Shown: piece by piece, positions 56,553 to 64,000 of the stretch
Layout: every line of letters starts with the position of its first letter
Position numbering within the stretch: position 1 is the first letter of the stretch
DNA from: an uncultured Nitrosospira sp.
GTDB lineage: Bacteria; Nitrospirota; Nitrospiria; Nitrospirales; Nitrospiraceae
DNA length: 64,000 bases
NCBI GenBank assembly: GCA_900696515.1
Contig: CAADGK010000099.1
Coordinates: 62,001 to 126,000 of the forward strand
Reading direction: 5' to 3'
Translations under genes and position numbers: made by a program
The notes under the pieces: generated by a model
Databases searched by the model: none
Told to the model about the DNA's origin: nothing
Seen by the model: only the letters and a program-made list of their open reading frames with translations

Positions 56553-57380
56553 ATCAACTGATCCTTTTGCAACAGCCGCTTTCACTTGTGCTGTGACATT
56601 GACACCGTTCTGATCCACGATCGTAAGGTCTGTCGCTAATCTCATGTTTTCAATAAGGTTCGGTCGCGATTGCTCGAGCTTGTTGAAGTCGGCGGTTTGT
56701 TGATCAGTCGCCACGCCGGACCACACCGTGTTCGCAAAACCGCAAAAGTGATCCGACAGCAAGTCCAACTGGAAGAAACGGTCGTTCGTAGGCAGGGAGA
56801 TTTGGGGCTTCGGATCGCGCATGCTTAGAAGGTAGTTTACAAAACCAACTCCTCTGGCCTTCCCAGCTCCGGGTCCAACCTCGTCGTTACAGAAGTTATC
56901 ACTCAGAAATCTTCCATTTATTCGCTTACTATCACTGAGATAGCGAACTACGTTGCTATACCAGATAAGGTAGCCAGCTCTAAGCACTGGAAACTCGATC
57001 GACTTTTCATTTCCCAGCTCGAATTTTAGGCAATTTCGCCCTTTGGCATCCGGTCCCTGAGTTATAAGGTGCTGGTTTTGATAGTAGAAGGCCCATGCGA
57101 ACCAGCTCATCTCATTTTCATAACTCGACACACAGGTAACCGAGAAATCGAACTTGCTAGCTTGCTCAACGCAGGCGGCGAGGAAGGCGTCCCTGGTCTC
57201 GTCCTTTCGTCGACCACCTGCCCATTTCACAAATTTGCCATTCCTGTTCTTTGGAACCAGTAAGTTGATCCAGTGCTCGGCGTGTTCCGGTGAAGTGAAA
57301 TGACAAGCGGCTACTGTGTGCAACACGTGTGGGTCGCCTTGCATCCACTCTTGTGGTTTTGCATCGAGTGTGGTGAACAT
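56547..57380 (-). CDS. Unknown gene ending in the attC-like site
   Basis: A 277-residue soluble protein, not recognised. Visible parts include HFTSPEHAEHWINLLVPKN near residue 28, a Trp/Tyr-rich stretch WFAWAFYYQNQHL, and EFPVLRAGYLIWYSNVVRYL. The gene is AT-richer than the neighbours. Its stop codon lies in the attC left core and a GTTAGCT (57398-57404) lies 18 bases before its start, so it has the layout of an integron gene cassette. A defence or toxin role would be typical for cassettes, but nothing here shows one. Confidence 0.6.
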   Translation of the reverse strand: MFTTLDAKPQEWMQGDPHVLHTVAACHFTSPEHAEHWINLLVPKNRNGKFVKWAGGRRKDETRDAFLAACVEQASKFDFSVTCVSSYENEMSWFAWAFYYQNQHLITQGPDAKGRNCLKFELGNEKSIEFPVLRAGYLIWYSNVVRYLSDSKRINGRFLSDNFCNDEVGPGAGKARGVGFVNYLLSMRDPKPQISLPTNDRFFQLDLLSDHFCGFANTVWSGVATDQQTADFNKLEQSRPNLIENMRLATDLTIVDQNGVNVTAQVKAAVAKGSVDG

Positions 57381-57397
57381 TCTGTGCCGTGTTTGAT

Positions 57398-57404
57398 AGC
57401 TAAC
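57398..57404 (-). other. R'-core-like heptamer upstream of cassette gene
   Basis: The minus-strand word GTTAGCT precedes the cassette gene by 18 bases. It could be the right core of a previous attC or attI, but the flanks (57405-57480) do not show the matching palindrome. Confidence 0.3.
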
Positions 57405-57623
57405 GATTAAGCGAACTTTTTGTTTGCCTAAATGGGGTTGCGTGATGCCCCGTCTGGCCTTGGCTATTGTGGGGAAATCGATTCCAATATCCCTGGAGTG
57501 TGGGCTGGTGTCAAGTCTCCTTAGGTCAACAATCAGGGCAGTGAGTCGGCGTCAAGTTGAACTCGCTGGGTGGTTCTCGTCTTGACTCCAATCTAGTTGC
57601 TATGGTTAGGTCCCGCCACCACG

Positions 57624-58658
57624 ATGAAGATACTTCGTACAGTCCTTAGCCTTAACCTATTCTCGCTCATACTGTTCACGCTGGCCTGCCAGAAGGAGAG
57701 CGAATCGGTCGTCTCGATCGCCTTGCATCCCAAGAATGCCGACATCCTCTACGTCGCCACAAATGATGCGGTCTACAAATCACGCGATGGGGGAGGGACT
57801 TGGGAAAAATTTCCTAGTTTCAGCGCGCGGCGGGTGACGACGCTGGCGATTGATCCGCTCCTGCCCGCGGCGATCTATGCCGGCACGATGGGGGATGCGG
57901 TCTACAAGAGCCCGGATGGAGGCCAACATTGGCTGCCGCATAATGTCGGATTGAAAGAGCACGTCTCCTTCATCAACCAGTTTGTATTTCACCCGGCGGC
58001 CAGCGAACAGATCTATGCGGCGACGACGGTCGGCGTCTTCTATACGAAGGATGCAGGCCGTGAATGGACAGAGCGGATGAACGGGATGAAGGAAGTCCAC
58101 ATCGTCACGTCGATTGCCATTAATCCCAAAGAGCCGGCGGTGCTGTATGGTGGGACAACTGGCGGGGTGTACCGGTCCGATGATGGGGCGACGACCTGGA
58201 AAAAAATCAATAACGGCTTGATTCCCGAGAAAGAACTCATGGCGGCCATGGCTCTCGGGGTCAATGCCATTGAGATCGATCGGACGAATCCTGACGTCGT
58301 CTATGCTGGTACGACAAAAGGTCTCTTTCGCACGGGGGACAAAGGAGAGCAGTGGGAGCGTATCGGCCAATCCATCTCCGATCCCTATATCAGCAGCCTG
58401 GTCCTCCATCCGAAAGAACCAGCCCAGCTGTATATCGGTGGCCCAGCCGGGATTTGGAAAACTTCTGATGGGGGAAAGACCTGGCAAGCCATGAACCACG
58501 GGCTTGCGACGCTGAATATTCGAGCCCTGGCGATGGATCCCAAAAACGTTCACACCCTCTACGCCGGCACCAACGGCAGTGGCCTCTACCGTTCAACCGA
58601 TGCCGGCGCGACCTGGACGGCTGTGCCGCTCAAAGCCGCGCCGCAGGCTCAACACTGA
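57624..58658 (+). CDS. BNR/sialidase-fold beta-propeller lipoprotein
   Basis: A 344-residue protein with a lipobox (LFTLAC, Cys about 23) after a hydrophobic signal. The rest is a beta-propeller made of BNR/Asp-box repeats such as DAVYKSRDGGGTWEKF, AVYKSPDGGQHWLP, GVYRSDDGATTWKKI, GIWKTSDGGKTWQAM and GLYRSTDAGATWTAV, at about 45-50 residue steps, as in YCF48/photosystem-assembly-like and sialidase-like proteins. It is anchored on the envelope; ligand unknown. The start at 57624 is used because it begins just before the signal. Confidence 0.85.
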   Translation: MKILRTVLSLNLFSLILFTLACQKESESVVSIALHPKNADILYVATNDAVYKSRDGGGTWEKFPSFSARRVTTLAIDPLLPAAIYAGTMGDAVYKSPDGGQHWLPHNVGLKEHVSFINQFVFHPAASEQIYAATTVGVFYTKDAGREWTERMNGMKEVHIVTSIAINPKEPAVLYGGTTGGVYRSDDGATTWKKINNGLIPEKELMAAMALGVNAIEIDRTNPDVVYAGTTKGLFRTGDKGEQWERIGQSISDPYISSLVLHPKEPAQLYIGGPAGIWKTSDGGKTWQAMNHGLATLNIRALAMDPKNVHTLYAGTNGSGLYRSTDAGATWTAVPLKAAPQAQH

Positions 58659-58661
58659 TGT

Positions 58662-58722
58662 TACTGGTCATCAGTCATTGGTCATTTTCAACCCCAGTGA
58701 CTGATGACCAGTGACGAATGAC
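58662..58722. repeat. Palindromic repeat in a convergent-gene gap (copy 2)
   Basis: ACTGGTCATCAGTC (58663-58676) and GACTGATGACCAGT (58700-58713) are a perfect 14-bp inverted repeat between the stops of two convergent genes. The word TGACTGATGACCAGTGAC is shared with 39330-39347, which also lies in a convergent gap. Probably the same family of dispersed REP-like repeats. Confidence 0.7.
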
Positions 58723-58723
58723 T

Positions 58724-59209
58724 CTAATATCCAGTCTTTGCTCCCGCGCTCCCGCCCTGGTACCGGCTGCTGTACGAGATCATCCGATCTGAGAGTGCCT
58801 TCCACTCATCGGCCGTCATGAGGTTCTTCATCTTGAATCGCAGGCTGAGGACGCTGGCCGAGCTCTGCATCCGTTGAATGTTCGCTTCGTTGATGATTTT
58901 GGAAATCTCCGATGCCTCCGCGTCATAGCTGGCGTTCAAGGTGTAGAGTTGTCGGTGGTATGCCCGCTCCCGCTCACGGCTTTCCTTGAGTTCCTTGATG
59001 ATCTCGCGTGCGAGCATATTCACTTGCTTCGCCTTCTCAGGGTCCTGGACGGTCCGATTGATCAATCCCTCCATATCTTGCTGCCCCTTTTGCCAGTAGG
59101 CATCGCTGTTGCCGCCACCCATCATGCCGTGGTGATGGTGGTGTGACGAACATCCGACCAAGGTTACCAGGGCCAGTGCACCGAAAAACCCAGATACTGT
59201 CCGATTCAT
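58724..59209 (-). CDS. Histidine-rich small lipoprotein
   Basis: A 161-residue protein with a lipobox (TLVGC, Cys20) followed by five histidines in a row (SSHHHHHG) and MMGGG. The rest is helical and charged (KAKQVNMLAREIIKELKESR and YDAEASEISKIINEANIQR), reminiscent of small periplasmic metal-stress proteins of the CpxP/Spy/CnrX type. It may bind Ni, Zn or Cu at the envelope; that is inference. Confidence 0.7.
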   Translation of the reverse strand: MNRTVSGFFGALALVTLVGCSSHHHHHGMMGGGNSDAYWQKGQQDMEGLINRTVQDPEKAKQVNMLAREIIKELKESRERERAYHRQLYTLNASYDAEASEISKIINEANIQRMQSSASVLSLRFKMKNLMTADEWKALSDRMISYSSRYQGGSAGAKTGY

Positions 59210-59270
59210 GCTGTCCTCCCTTGAGAGTTGTTCCGTACCCTTGTCCTACCGTATCATCTCTGAACCTAGT

Positions 59271-59615
59271 ATGGCAGAAGCGCGCCCCCCTGTCTCAGAT
59301 CCGGCTCAGGTGCTGAAGGAGGAATTCCGCCGGCATTTGGAGATGTTCTACGCCAGACTCAATCTGGCGCCCCCGTACGAGAGCGTGGAAAAAGCCGTTC
59401 GTACCTTAACGACCATCGTGCACGGGCTTCCTCATGACGAGCAAGTCAAAATTGTAGCCGATCCTGCGTTGCAATGGCAGCAGTTCCGCAACGCGTTCGA
59501 AACATCGGGGCTGGCGAAGAAACATCGCGGGATCATTGCCGGTCTGGTTCGTGATCGTAGCGTCGTGAACTTGCCGGTTGAGTATGACCACTTTTTGAAC
59601 TTCTTCCGCAGATGA
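59271..59615 (+). CDS. Unknown small protein
   Basis: A 114-residue helical soluble protein, not recognised. It starts MAEARPPVSDPAQVLKEEFRR-like and contains FYARLNLAPPYESVEKAVRTL and FETSGLAKKHRGIIAGLVRD. The start at 59271 avoids a longer frame that overlaps the divergent lipoprotein promoter. No partner is evident; it is convergent with the membrane protein gene next door. Confidence 0.6.
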   Translation: MAEARPPVSDPAQVLKEEFRRHLEMFYARLNLAPPYESVEKAVRTLTTIVHGLPHDEQVKIVADPALQWQQFRNAFETSGLAKKHRGIIAGLVRDRSVVNLPVEYDHFLNFFRR

Positions 59616-59635
59616 TGAGGCCTGATTGAGCTCGC

Positions 59636-60268
59636 TCAGGAACCGTTGGGCGGTGTGATGGCTGCACGCAGTTCGTCGTATACTTGCATGAGACGGCTGT
59701 CCTCCAGGCGATAGGACAGGGTGACCGTCACGATTCCAAACAGCGCGACCATGCCGGCAAGTCCTATAATGCCGATGCCCAAAAACGCTCCACCGAGCGT
59801 CGTGAACCCGCCTTCCAGCGCGTATTGCACCACAAAAGTCAGCGATCCCAACAAGACGACGGCGAACCAGATCGCGGTGATGAGGGCTGATGACCAGGGA
59901 ATTCGTTTGACGCAGTGCGTCACCAGCGCCTCGTCGTGGGGAGACACGTGAACCAAGCCTTTGACCGGCCACGCTGTCCTGAACTTTCTGGAGAAGAGGC
60001 GGTATTGTGGACGGATGGCGATCTGCGACAGGTCGGGGTACCACCAAGCCACTCCATGCGGCAGCATCAAGACTCCGTCGGGACCGAAACGATCGCGGAC
60101 GCCCTCCAGCGTTGAGCCAGACCACTGGTCTGGTCGAGTGGCCACACGACAGCCATAGCGTACGGCATCCGGAGTAAGGCGGATAAAATAGACCCAATCT
60201 CCGACCAGGAGTCCGAGAAAGAGGGCACCGGCAAAGAGACCTGCGAGAAGCATGGGTGTAGCTATCAC
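59636..60268 (-). CDS. Membrane protein of unknown function
   Basis: A 210-residue protein with an N-terminal helix (5-25) and two more at about 128-150 and 158-182 (LGIGIIGLAGMVALFGIVTVTL). The part between (about 30-120) is a soluble domain with WYPDLSQIAIRPQYRLF. The start is GTG 60268 or ATG 60253. A 467-codon antisense-like frame over the same DNA was judged spurious. Function unknown. Confidence 0.65.
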   Translation of the reverse strand: MIATPMLLAGLFAGALFLGLLVGDWVYFIRLTPDAVRYGCRVATRPDQWSGSTLEGVRDRFGPDGVLMLPHGVAWWYPDLSQIAIRPQYRLFSRKFRTAWPVKGLVHVSPHDEALVTHCVKRIPWSSALITAIWFAVVLLGSLTFVVQYALEGGFTTLGGAFLGIGIIGLAGMVALFGIVTVTLSYRLEDSRLMQVYDELRAAITPPNGS

Positions 60269-60545
60269 ACAGAAAAGAGCGACGAATCAAGGCGGGCAGG
60301 AATTGGGTATGCGCTGATGGGGAACGAGCCGGTTTACACAAGAACTTCTGCTCCGGCATGCGAAAAGCTTGTTGACTCACGCGGAGGAGTTTGGCTACAG
60401 TACGCCGGGCAATGTTTCCGGCGGGCTGTGGACTACCTGATTTTCCCGCCTCAATATTGATTTTCCCCGCGTCACCATGACGGTGTCTTCCTCTGCAGGG
60501 TTGCAGTGCGCAGAGACCGGATCGTACGGATTGCTGGAGGCAAAC

Positions 60546-61277
60546 ATGGATCCCGACAAGATTGAGCGTGTGTACACCTCCTATGCGGGGTTTTACGACA
60601 AAGTGTTTGGAAAAGTATTCCACGAGGGCCGCGAGTCGGCCATCCGGAATTTGGATGTGCAGCCGAATGAACAGATTCTTGAAGTCGGTGTCGGGACGGG
60701 ATTGGCCCTTCCCATGTACCCCCGTCATTGTCGCATCGTCGGTATCGATGTATCCGAAGGGATGTTGGCCAGGGCAAAGGAAAAGGCGGCGGCTCATCAG
60801 CTTGATCACGTCGAGTTACACCGCATGGATGCCGGTGCGATGCAATTCAATGATGACAGCTTCGATACGGTCGTTGCGGCCTATGTCGTCACGGCGGTGC
60901 CGGACTATCGAAAGGTCGTCAACGAGATGATTCGAGTCTGCCGTCCTGGCGGGCGGATTATCATGCTGAACCATTTCAGCAACGGCAACAAAGTGATCGC
61001 CGCCGTGGAAAAAGCACTTTCTCCCATCACGAAGCACCTGGGCTGGCGGACGGACTTGTCTCTCACGACCGTGTTGGAAGGCACGTCGCTCCACATTGCC
61101 AGGAACCAACGGGTGAATCCCTTGCGACTCTGGGCCTTGGTGGAATGCATCAACGGCAAGGGGCAGCAGATGAACGGGAACGGCACAGCGCACGCCACGT
61201 CAGGCTATGCCAGAGGGAACGGAACCGCTGCCTACTCCAACGGAAACGGGCGCTATTCTCCTGAGCACGCGCACTAA
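60546..61277 (+). CDS. Class I SAM-dependent methyltransferase, PmtA-like
   Basis: A 243-residue methyltransferase. SAM motif I is LEVGVGTGLALPMYP (near residue 43), followed by VGIDVSEGMLARAKEKA and DTVVAAYVVTAVPDY, and IRVCRPGGRIIMLNHF. The start region VYTSYAGFYDKVFGKVFHEG resembles phosphatidylethanolamine N-methyltransferase PmtA; other lipid or quinone methylation is possible. GGAGG precedes the ATG by five bases. The last 30 residues are a Gly/Asn/Ser-rich tail with repeated NGNG units. Confidence 0.8.
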   Translation: MDPDKIERVYTSYAGFYDKVFGKVFHEGRESAIRNLDVQPNEQILEVGVGTGLALPMYPRHCRIVGIDVSEGMLARAKEKAAAHQLDHVELHRMDAGAMQFNDDSFDTVVAAYVVTAVPDYRKVVNEMIRVCRPGGRIIMLNHFSNGNKVIAAVEKALSPITKHLGWRTDLSLTTVLEGTSLHIARNQRVNPLRLWALVECINGKGQQMNGNGTAHATSGYARGNGTAAYSNGNGRYSPEHAH

Positions 61278-61294
61278 ACAGTGGTCGCCTTCCT

Positions 61295-62113
61295 CTAGCG
61301 CTCACGCCGCGACCGGTGTTCCCGAACCAACCAACGCTCCCATTCTCGGCCGGGGATGATTGTCGTACCGACCAGGCAGTTGCCTGAAAAACATTGGGTG
61401 ATCCGATCCGCCAGGACCTCCAGGATTCGGCTAAGCCTTCTGTCCTGAACGCCAAAGACTCTCAGCATCAGCCCAAAGCCTTGTCCTTCCGGAGGGCGAT
61501 AGGCCATCGCCTGGACCAGATTGTCCTTGTTCACCGAAGGATCGTCTGCCGGTCTTAGGGCCCCTTCCCATTGCACCGCCGGATGAATCGCAACGGACCG
61601 TCCCGCGTCCTGCCACGTGCAGGGTAAGCCGGCCTGCTCCAACTCGTCCAATAGCCAGTGAATAGTGGGACCGTTGGCGTCAAGCCCTTGAAAGGTCCAT
61701 CGGGCAAATTCGCCGGCTTCCTGGGCTGTGACAACCGGCAAAGTCAGTTCTTCCAGATGAGCCTCGTCGCAGACCACATAGAGCTCGCCCTGTGGATCGA
61801 ACCAGAAGCGTAGCTTTCCCGCTTTGACTTCCGTATGGATCACGCTGAGCGAGGAACAGTCGATTCCGTCCTGTTCAAAGACCGAAAAGTCGGTCACGCC
61901 GGTCATGGTCAGTTTGGCGACCCGCGCAAGCCCTCGAATCTCGTAATGAATGGTTACGGCAATCGTCGTGCCGGCCGGGACCTCACGCGTTGATCCTTCG
62001 TCGAAGAGACGCCGCTTCACGATCCGCACTTCAGTCACATAACCGGCGCGAAACCCGCCCGTATGACCGATCAGCCATCGAAGGTCTTCTGCATGTTTGA
62101 TGGTGCGGTCCAC
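61295..62113 (-). CDS. Unknown protein
   Basis: A 272-residue soluble protein that I do not recognise. It is a mixed alpha/beta sequence with VTIHYEIRGLARVAKLTMTG, IHWLLDELEQAGLPCTW and ALRPADDPSVNKDNL. Codon use is like the flanking genes. It lies between the PmtA-like gene and a SAM-like gene, both possibly related in function. Confidence 0.6.
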   Translation of the reverse strand: MDRTIKHAEDLRWLIGHTGGFRAGYVTEVRIVKRRLFDEGSTREVPAGTTIAVTIHYEIRGLARVAKLTMTGVTDFSVFEQDGIDCSSLSVIHTEVKAGKLRFWFDPQGELYVVCDEAHLEELTLPVVTAQEAGEFARWTFQGLDANGPTIHWLLDELEQAGLPCTWQDAGRSVAIHPAVQWEGALRPADDPSVNKDNLVQAMAYRPPEGQGFGLMLRVFGVQDRRLSRILEVLADRITQCFSGNCLVGTTIIPGREWERWLVREHRSRRER

Positions 62114-62146
62114 AGGGGTAATTGTAGCGTAGGCCAGCGCGAACGG

Positions 62147-63004
62147 CTAGGCTGGTGAGCGTATCCAACAGGAGAGGACGGGGAGAGGAAGCCTCGGTCG
62201 CAGGCTCGATCGTAGCTCGCAGGATCCGCACGAGATCAAGCCGACCTTACCGCACCAGGAAGCCGCAATCGTTGCCTCCTCTCTTCCTTGGTTCACCATG
62301 AGGAACAACCCGTGCGGCTGAAGGTTTCGCGCAACTTGCGAGAAGAGGACCAGTGGTGAAAGAAGAGAAAGCGGCAGTCGCCAGGCCAGTACAGGAGCCG
62401 GTGTCACAAAGGGGTACCACGCCGTGATGATGTGGGCGGGGGAGCAGTAGCGGCGATAGTCCTGGACGTGAAATTCCGTGTTCGAAAGGTCCTGGATATA
62501 GCCCTGCGCGTAGTCATGGCGACTATATCCATTGATATACATCCGATGGCCTTCCACCTCGACGCCGATCAGCTTGGTCGGGCGAAAGAAGGTGTATAGA
62601 GTAGGTGCGTACCAAAAATTACTCGATCCGATGTCCTGTACGGTGCCACCGGTTGAACGGGGTAACCGTAAGGCTGACCACCCTTGATCGAGCAAATCAA
62701 GGTAATCATACTGTCGTAGGGCCGTCGCCTGGGTCGCCCGTTGTTCAAAGCGTATACGGAACCGGCGTTGGAGCGATGCAATCCGTTCATATTGGACTCC
62801 GCTCAGATCGTGCAGTTCCTCCGCCGGCCGTTCCCGATAGATTCCACGTGACCAGGCGAACCGCTCCCCAAGGTGGTACCAGAAGGCGTGATAGTGGGAG
62901 CGAACCCGCTGTTGAAACGAACCACGGAGAGAGGGGTCTGCTCCCTCGCCGGTGGAGGACGCCGCAAGCACGGAGTGATCTCTATCAGCTGCCGAAAGAG
63001 CCAT
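62147..63004 (-). CDS. Putative SAM-like methyltransferase-fold protein
   Basis: A 285-residue protein. The phrase VQDIGSSNFWYAPTLYTFF followed by LIGVEVEGHRMYINGYS resembles SAM-binding motifs I and II of class I methyltransferases; the rest (ADIITAWYPFVTPA-like HIITAWYPFVTPA, RNLQPHGLFLMVNQGREEA) fits the later strands. Motif I lacks the usual GxG (DIGSSNF has one Gly), so activity is uncertain. The C terminus is Cys/Ser/Arg-rich. Confidence 0.5.
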   Translation of the reverse strand: MALSAADRDHSVLAASSTGEGADPSLRGSFQQRVRSHYHAFWYHLGERFAWSRGIYRERPAEELHDLSGVQYERIASLQRRFRIRFEQRATQATALRQYDYLDLLDQGWSALRLPRSTGGTVQDIGSSNFWYAPTLYTFFRPTKLIGVEVEGHRMYINGYSRHDYAQGYIQDLSNTEFHVQDYRRYCSPAHIITAWYPFVTPAPVLAWRLPLSLLSPLVLFSQVARNLQPHGLFLMVNQGREEATIAASWCGKVGLISCGSCELRSSLRPRLPLPVLSCWIRSPA

Positions 63005-63193
63005 GACAATTACTTATCGGTCAATCTTCTGCAGGGCTGAAGGTGTGAATGGAGGATCATGGTGATTCCCCGGAAAGATACCGCTCATGCCGGCTCAATC
63101 ATTTGGAGAGGACTAACACAGGATGAAAGCACGGCTAGTCGTTGCTAAGACAGGAACGGGGCTGACCGGCACGATTCCGGTCAGGAGAGCAGT

Positions 63194-64000
63194 TTAACCC
63201 TTATCCGGTGGCGCGCTCGGTGACTGACTGAATCCAATCGTCAACCCATCCATTCGACCTGGAGCGAGGGCGACTCTCTTTTCGTCTATGGGCACCAGTG
63301 CACGCTGCTGGGTGATCGATGGAAGATCGGCACAGGCGAACTCAATCCCGAGGAGTCGGTTTCCCGCACCGGGATGAAATCGAAGCAGCGACCCCTTGCC
63401 GAATGAATGGACTGAGTCTGTGTTCAAATCCGGCCGATCCAGCAGTTGTCTCCAGCCGGCGAGGTTGGTCGACACCTCAATATCAACCCCTGCAACACCG
63501 GTAATGCCATAGGGGCCATGCTGTCGCACCTCCCGCCAGGTAGTCCTCAACTCGTTGATTCGTCCTTGATGGGGATTGCTGTGGTTGTCGCATAGAAAGA
63601 CCAGGGAACTACCCAACAGCATCGAAAATGTCTTGGAACCTGCCTCAGTTCCAGCCATCCAGGTTCGGAGATTCGTCAGTGCTCGACCGACCCGGGTCTT
63701 GTCTCCCCCGGATGGACCGAGCCAAAACGGTGCGCTTGGTTGACCATCCAAGAGGTTACGCAAGACGGTGAGGGTGGATTGCATCACAACAGGCGATTCG
63801 TAGTTCAGTGTCAGAGGTGGTGCATGCGACACCCTCCGAGAGGCTAGCCCTTTCACCGTTTCCCAAGTCGGTTTCCACGGTGCGAAGCCAAGGCCGTAGA
63901 ACCATGTCCCAGGGAGCTCCGAGCCGGTGAAACGACCGATTTCAATCGTCATGTTACCTGCATACAGGCCACCTGACACGAGCAGGCCACAGTCGGCAAG
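63194..64000 (-). CDS. Unknown protein, cut by the right edge
   Basis: An open frame runs from the right edge to a stop at 63194; at least 261 residues follow a possible GTG start at 63979, but the frame is open to the edge, so the gene may start outside. Visible parts: TWFYGLGFAPWKPTWETV, SPVVMQSTLTVLRNLLDG and ITGVAGVDIEVSTNLAGW. No family recognised. Confidence 0.5.
   Translation of the reverse strand, partial: LADCGLLVSGGLYAGNMTIEIGRFTGSELPGTWFYGLGFAPWKPTWETVKGLASRRVSHAPPLTLNYESPVVMQSTLTVLRNLLDGQPSAPFWLGPSGGDKTRVGRALTNLRTWMAGTEAGSKTFSMLLGSSLVFLCDNHSNPHQGRINELRTTWREVRQHGPYGITGVAGVDIEVSTNLAGWRQLLDRPDLNTDSVHSFGKGSLLRFHPGAGNRLLGIEFACADLPSITQQRALVPIDEKRVALAPGRMDGLTIGFSQSPSAPPDKG

Noticed and set aside
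57405..57480. A second complete attC site upstream of the 277-residue cassette gene
   Set aside because: A GTTAGCT core-like word is present, but no left core or palindromic arm matches it.
57780..58553. A 257-codon frame antisense to the BNR lipoprotein gene
   Set aside because: The sense frame has clear Asp-box repeats and a lipobox; the antisense frame is a product of its codon bias.
59406..60809. A 467-codon minus-strand open frame
   Set aside because: It overlaps the membrane protein gene in another frame and lies antisense to the well-supported methyltransferase gene; its composition (many Arg, His, Pro, Ser) is that of a shadow frame, and no domain is seen.

Overview
The window looks like a piece of chromosome from a Gram-negative, moderately GC-rich bacterium, most likely Nitrospira or a close relative in the Nitrospirota. 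That placement is inference: it rests on the mix of genes (an Anbu-type peptidase cluster, LarB/LarC, an F1 ATP synthase gene block, many exported HEAT, TPR and beta-barrel proteins) and on the style of the short intergenic repeats. No rRNA, tRNA or CRISPR array was recognised.

Positions 1-9000 hold an accessory region after the N-terminal part of a sigma-54 activator (cut by the left edge). It contains a HicBA toxin-antitoxin pair whose toxin gene carries an in-frame amber codon, a DUF1810 protein, a tightly coupled pair made of a HEPN-like protein and an AAA/STAND-like ATPase with a TPR-like tail (the best candidate for an undescribed defence or toxin system here), a DUF2130 protein with a PD-(D/E)XK-like signature, and remnants of small toxin/antitoxin-type genes. 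A decayed copy of the 3' end of an exported HEAT-repeat gene lies 2.37 kb from its parent. Positions 9286-14378 carry atpH-atpA-atpG-atpD-atpC without atpB/E/F; three of the four gaps contain different palindromic repeats.

Positions 14600-27700 carry the Anbu peptidase, alpha-E and circularly permuted ATP-grasp operon, an RluD-type pseudouridine synthase, the znuA-znuC-znuB zinc importer, anmK for murein recycling, and a REC-GGDEF regulator. Positions 28865-30739 encode a MotA-like/MotB-like pair resembling ZorAB but with no Zorya effector gene beside it. Positions 30929-35293 form a five-gene overlapping operon (larC, cation exchanger, pdxA, unknown, rsmA). gpsA-larB follows, then a DDAH-type enzyme, truD, a metallophosphoesterase, a SAM/cyclase/ATPase giant protein and an MBL-fold hydrolase.

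Positions 47700-51553 are an ABC export operon with a LON-domain gene and a SirB1-type gene. It is marked by a 122-bp MITE-like element, a lone MITE end that supplies a stop codon, and a tandem duplication that created a chimeric 54-codon ORF. Positions 56018-57404 resemble integron gene cassettes: a 79-bp attC-like site joins two unknown genes. The right end carries a BNR-repeat lipoprotein, a PmtA-like methyltransferase with a Gly/Asn-rich tail, and several uncharacterised genes, the last cut by the window edge.
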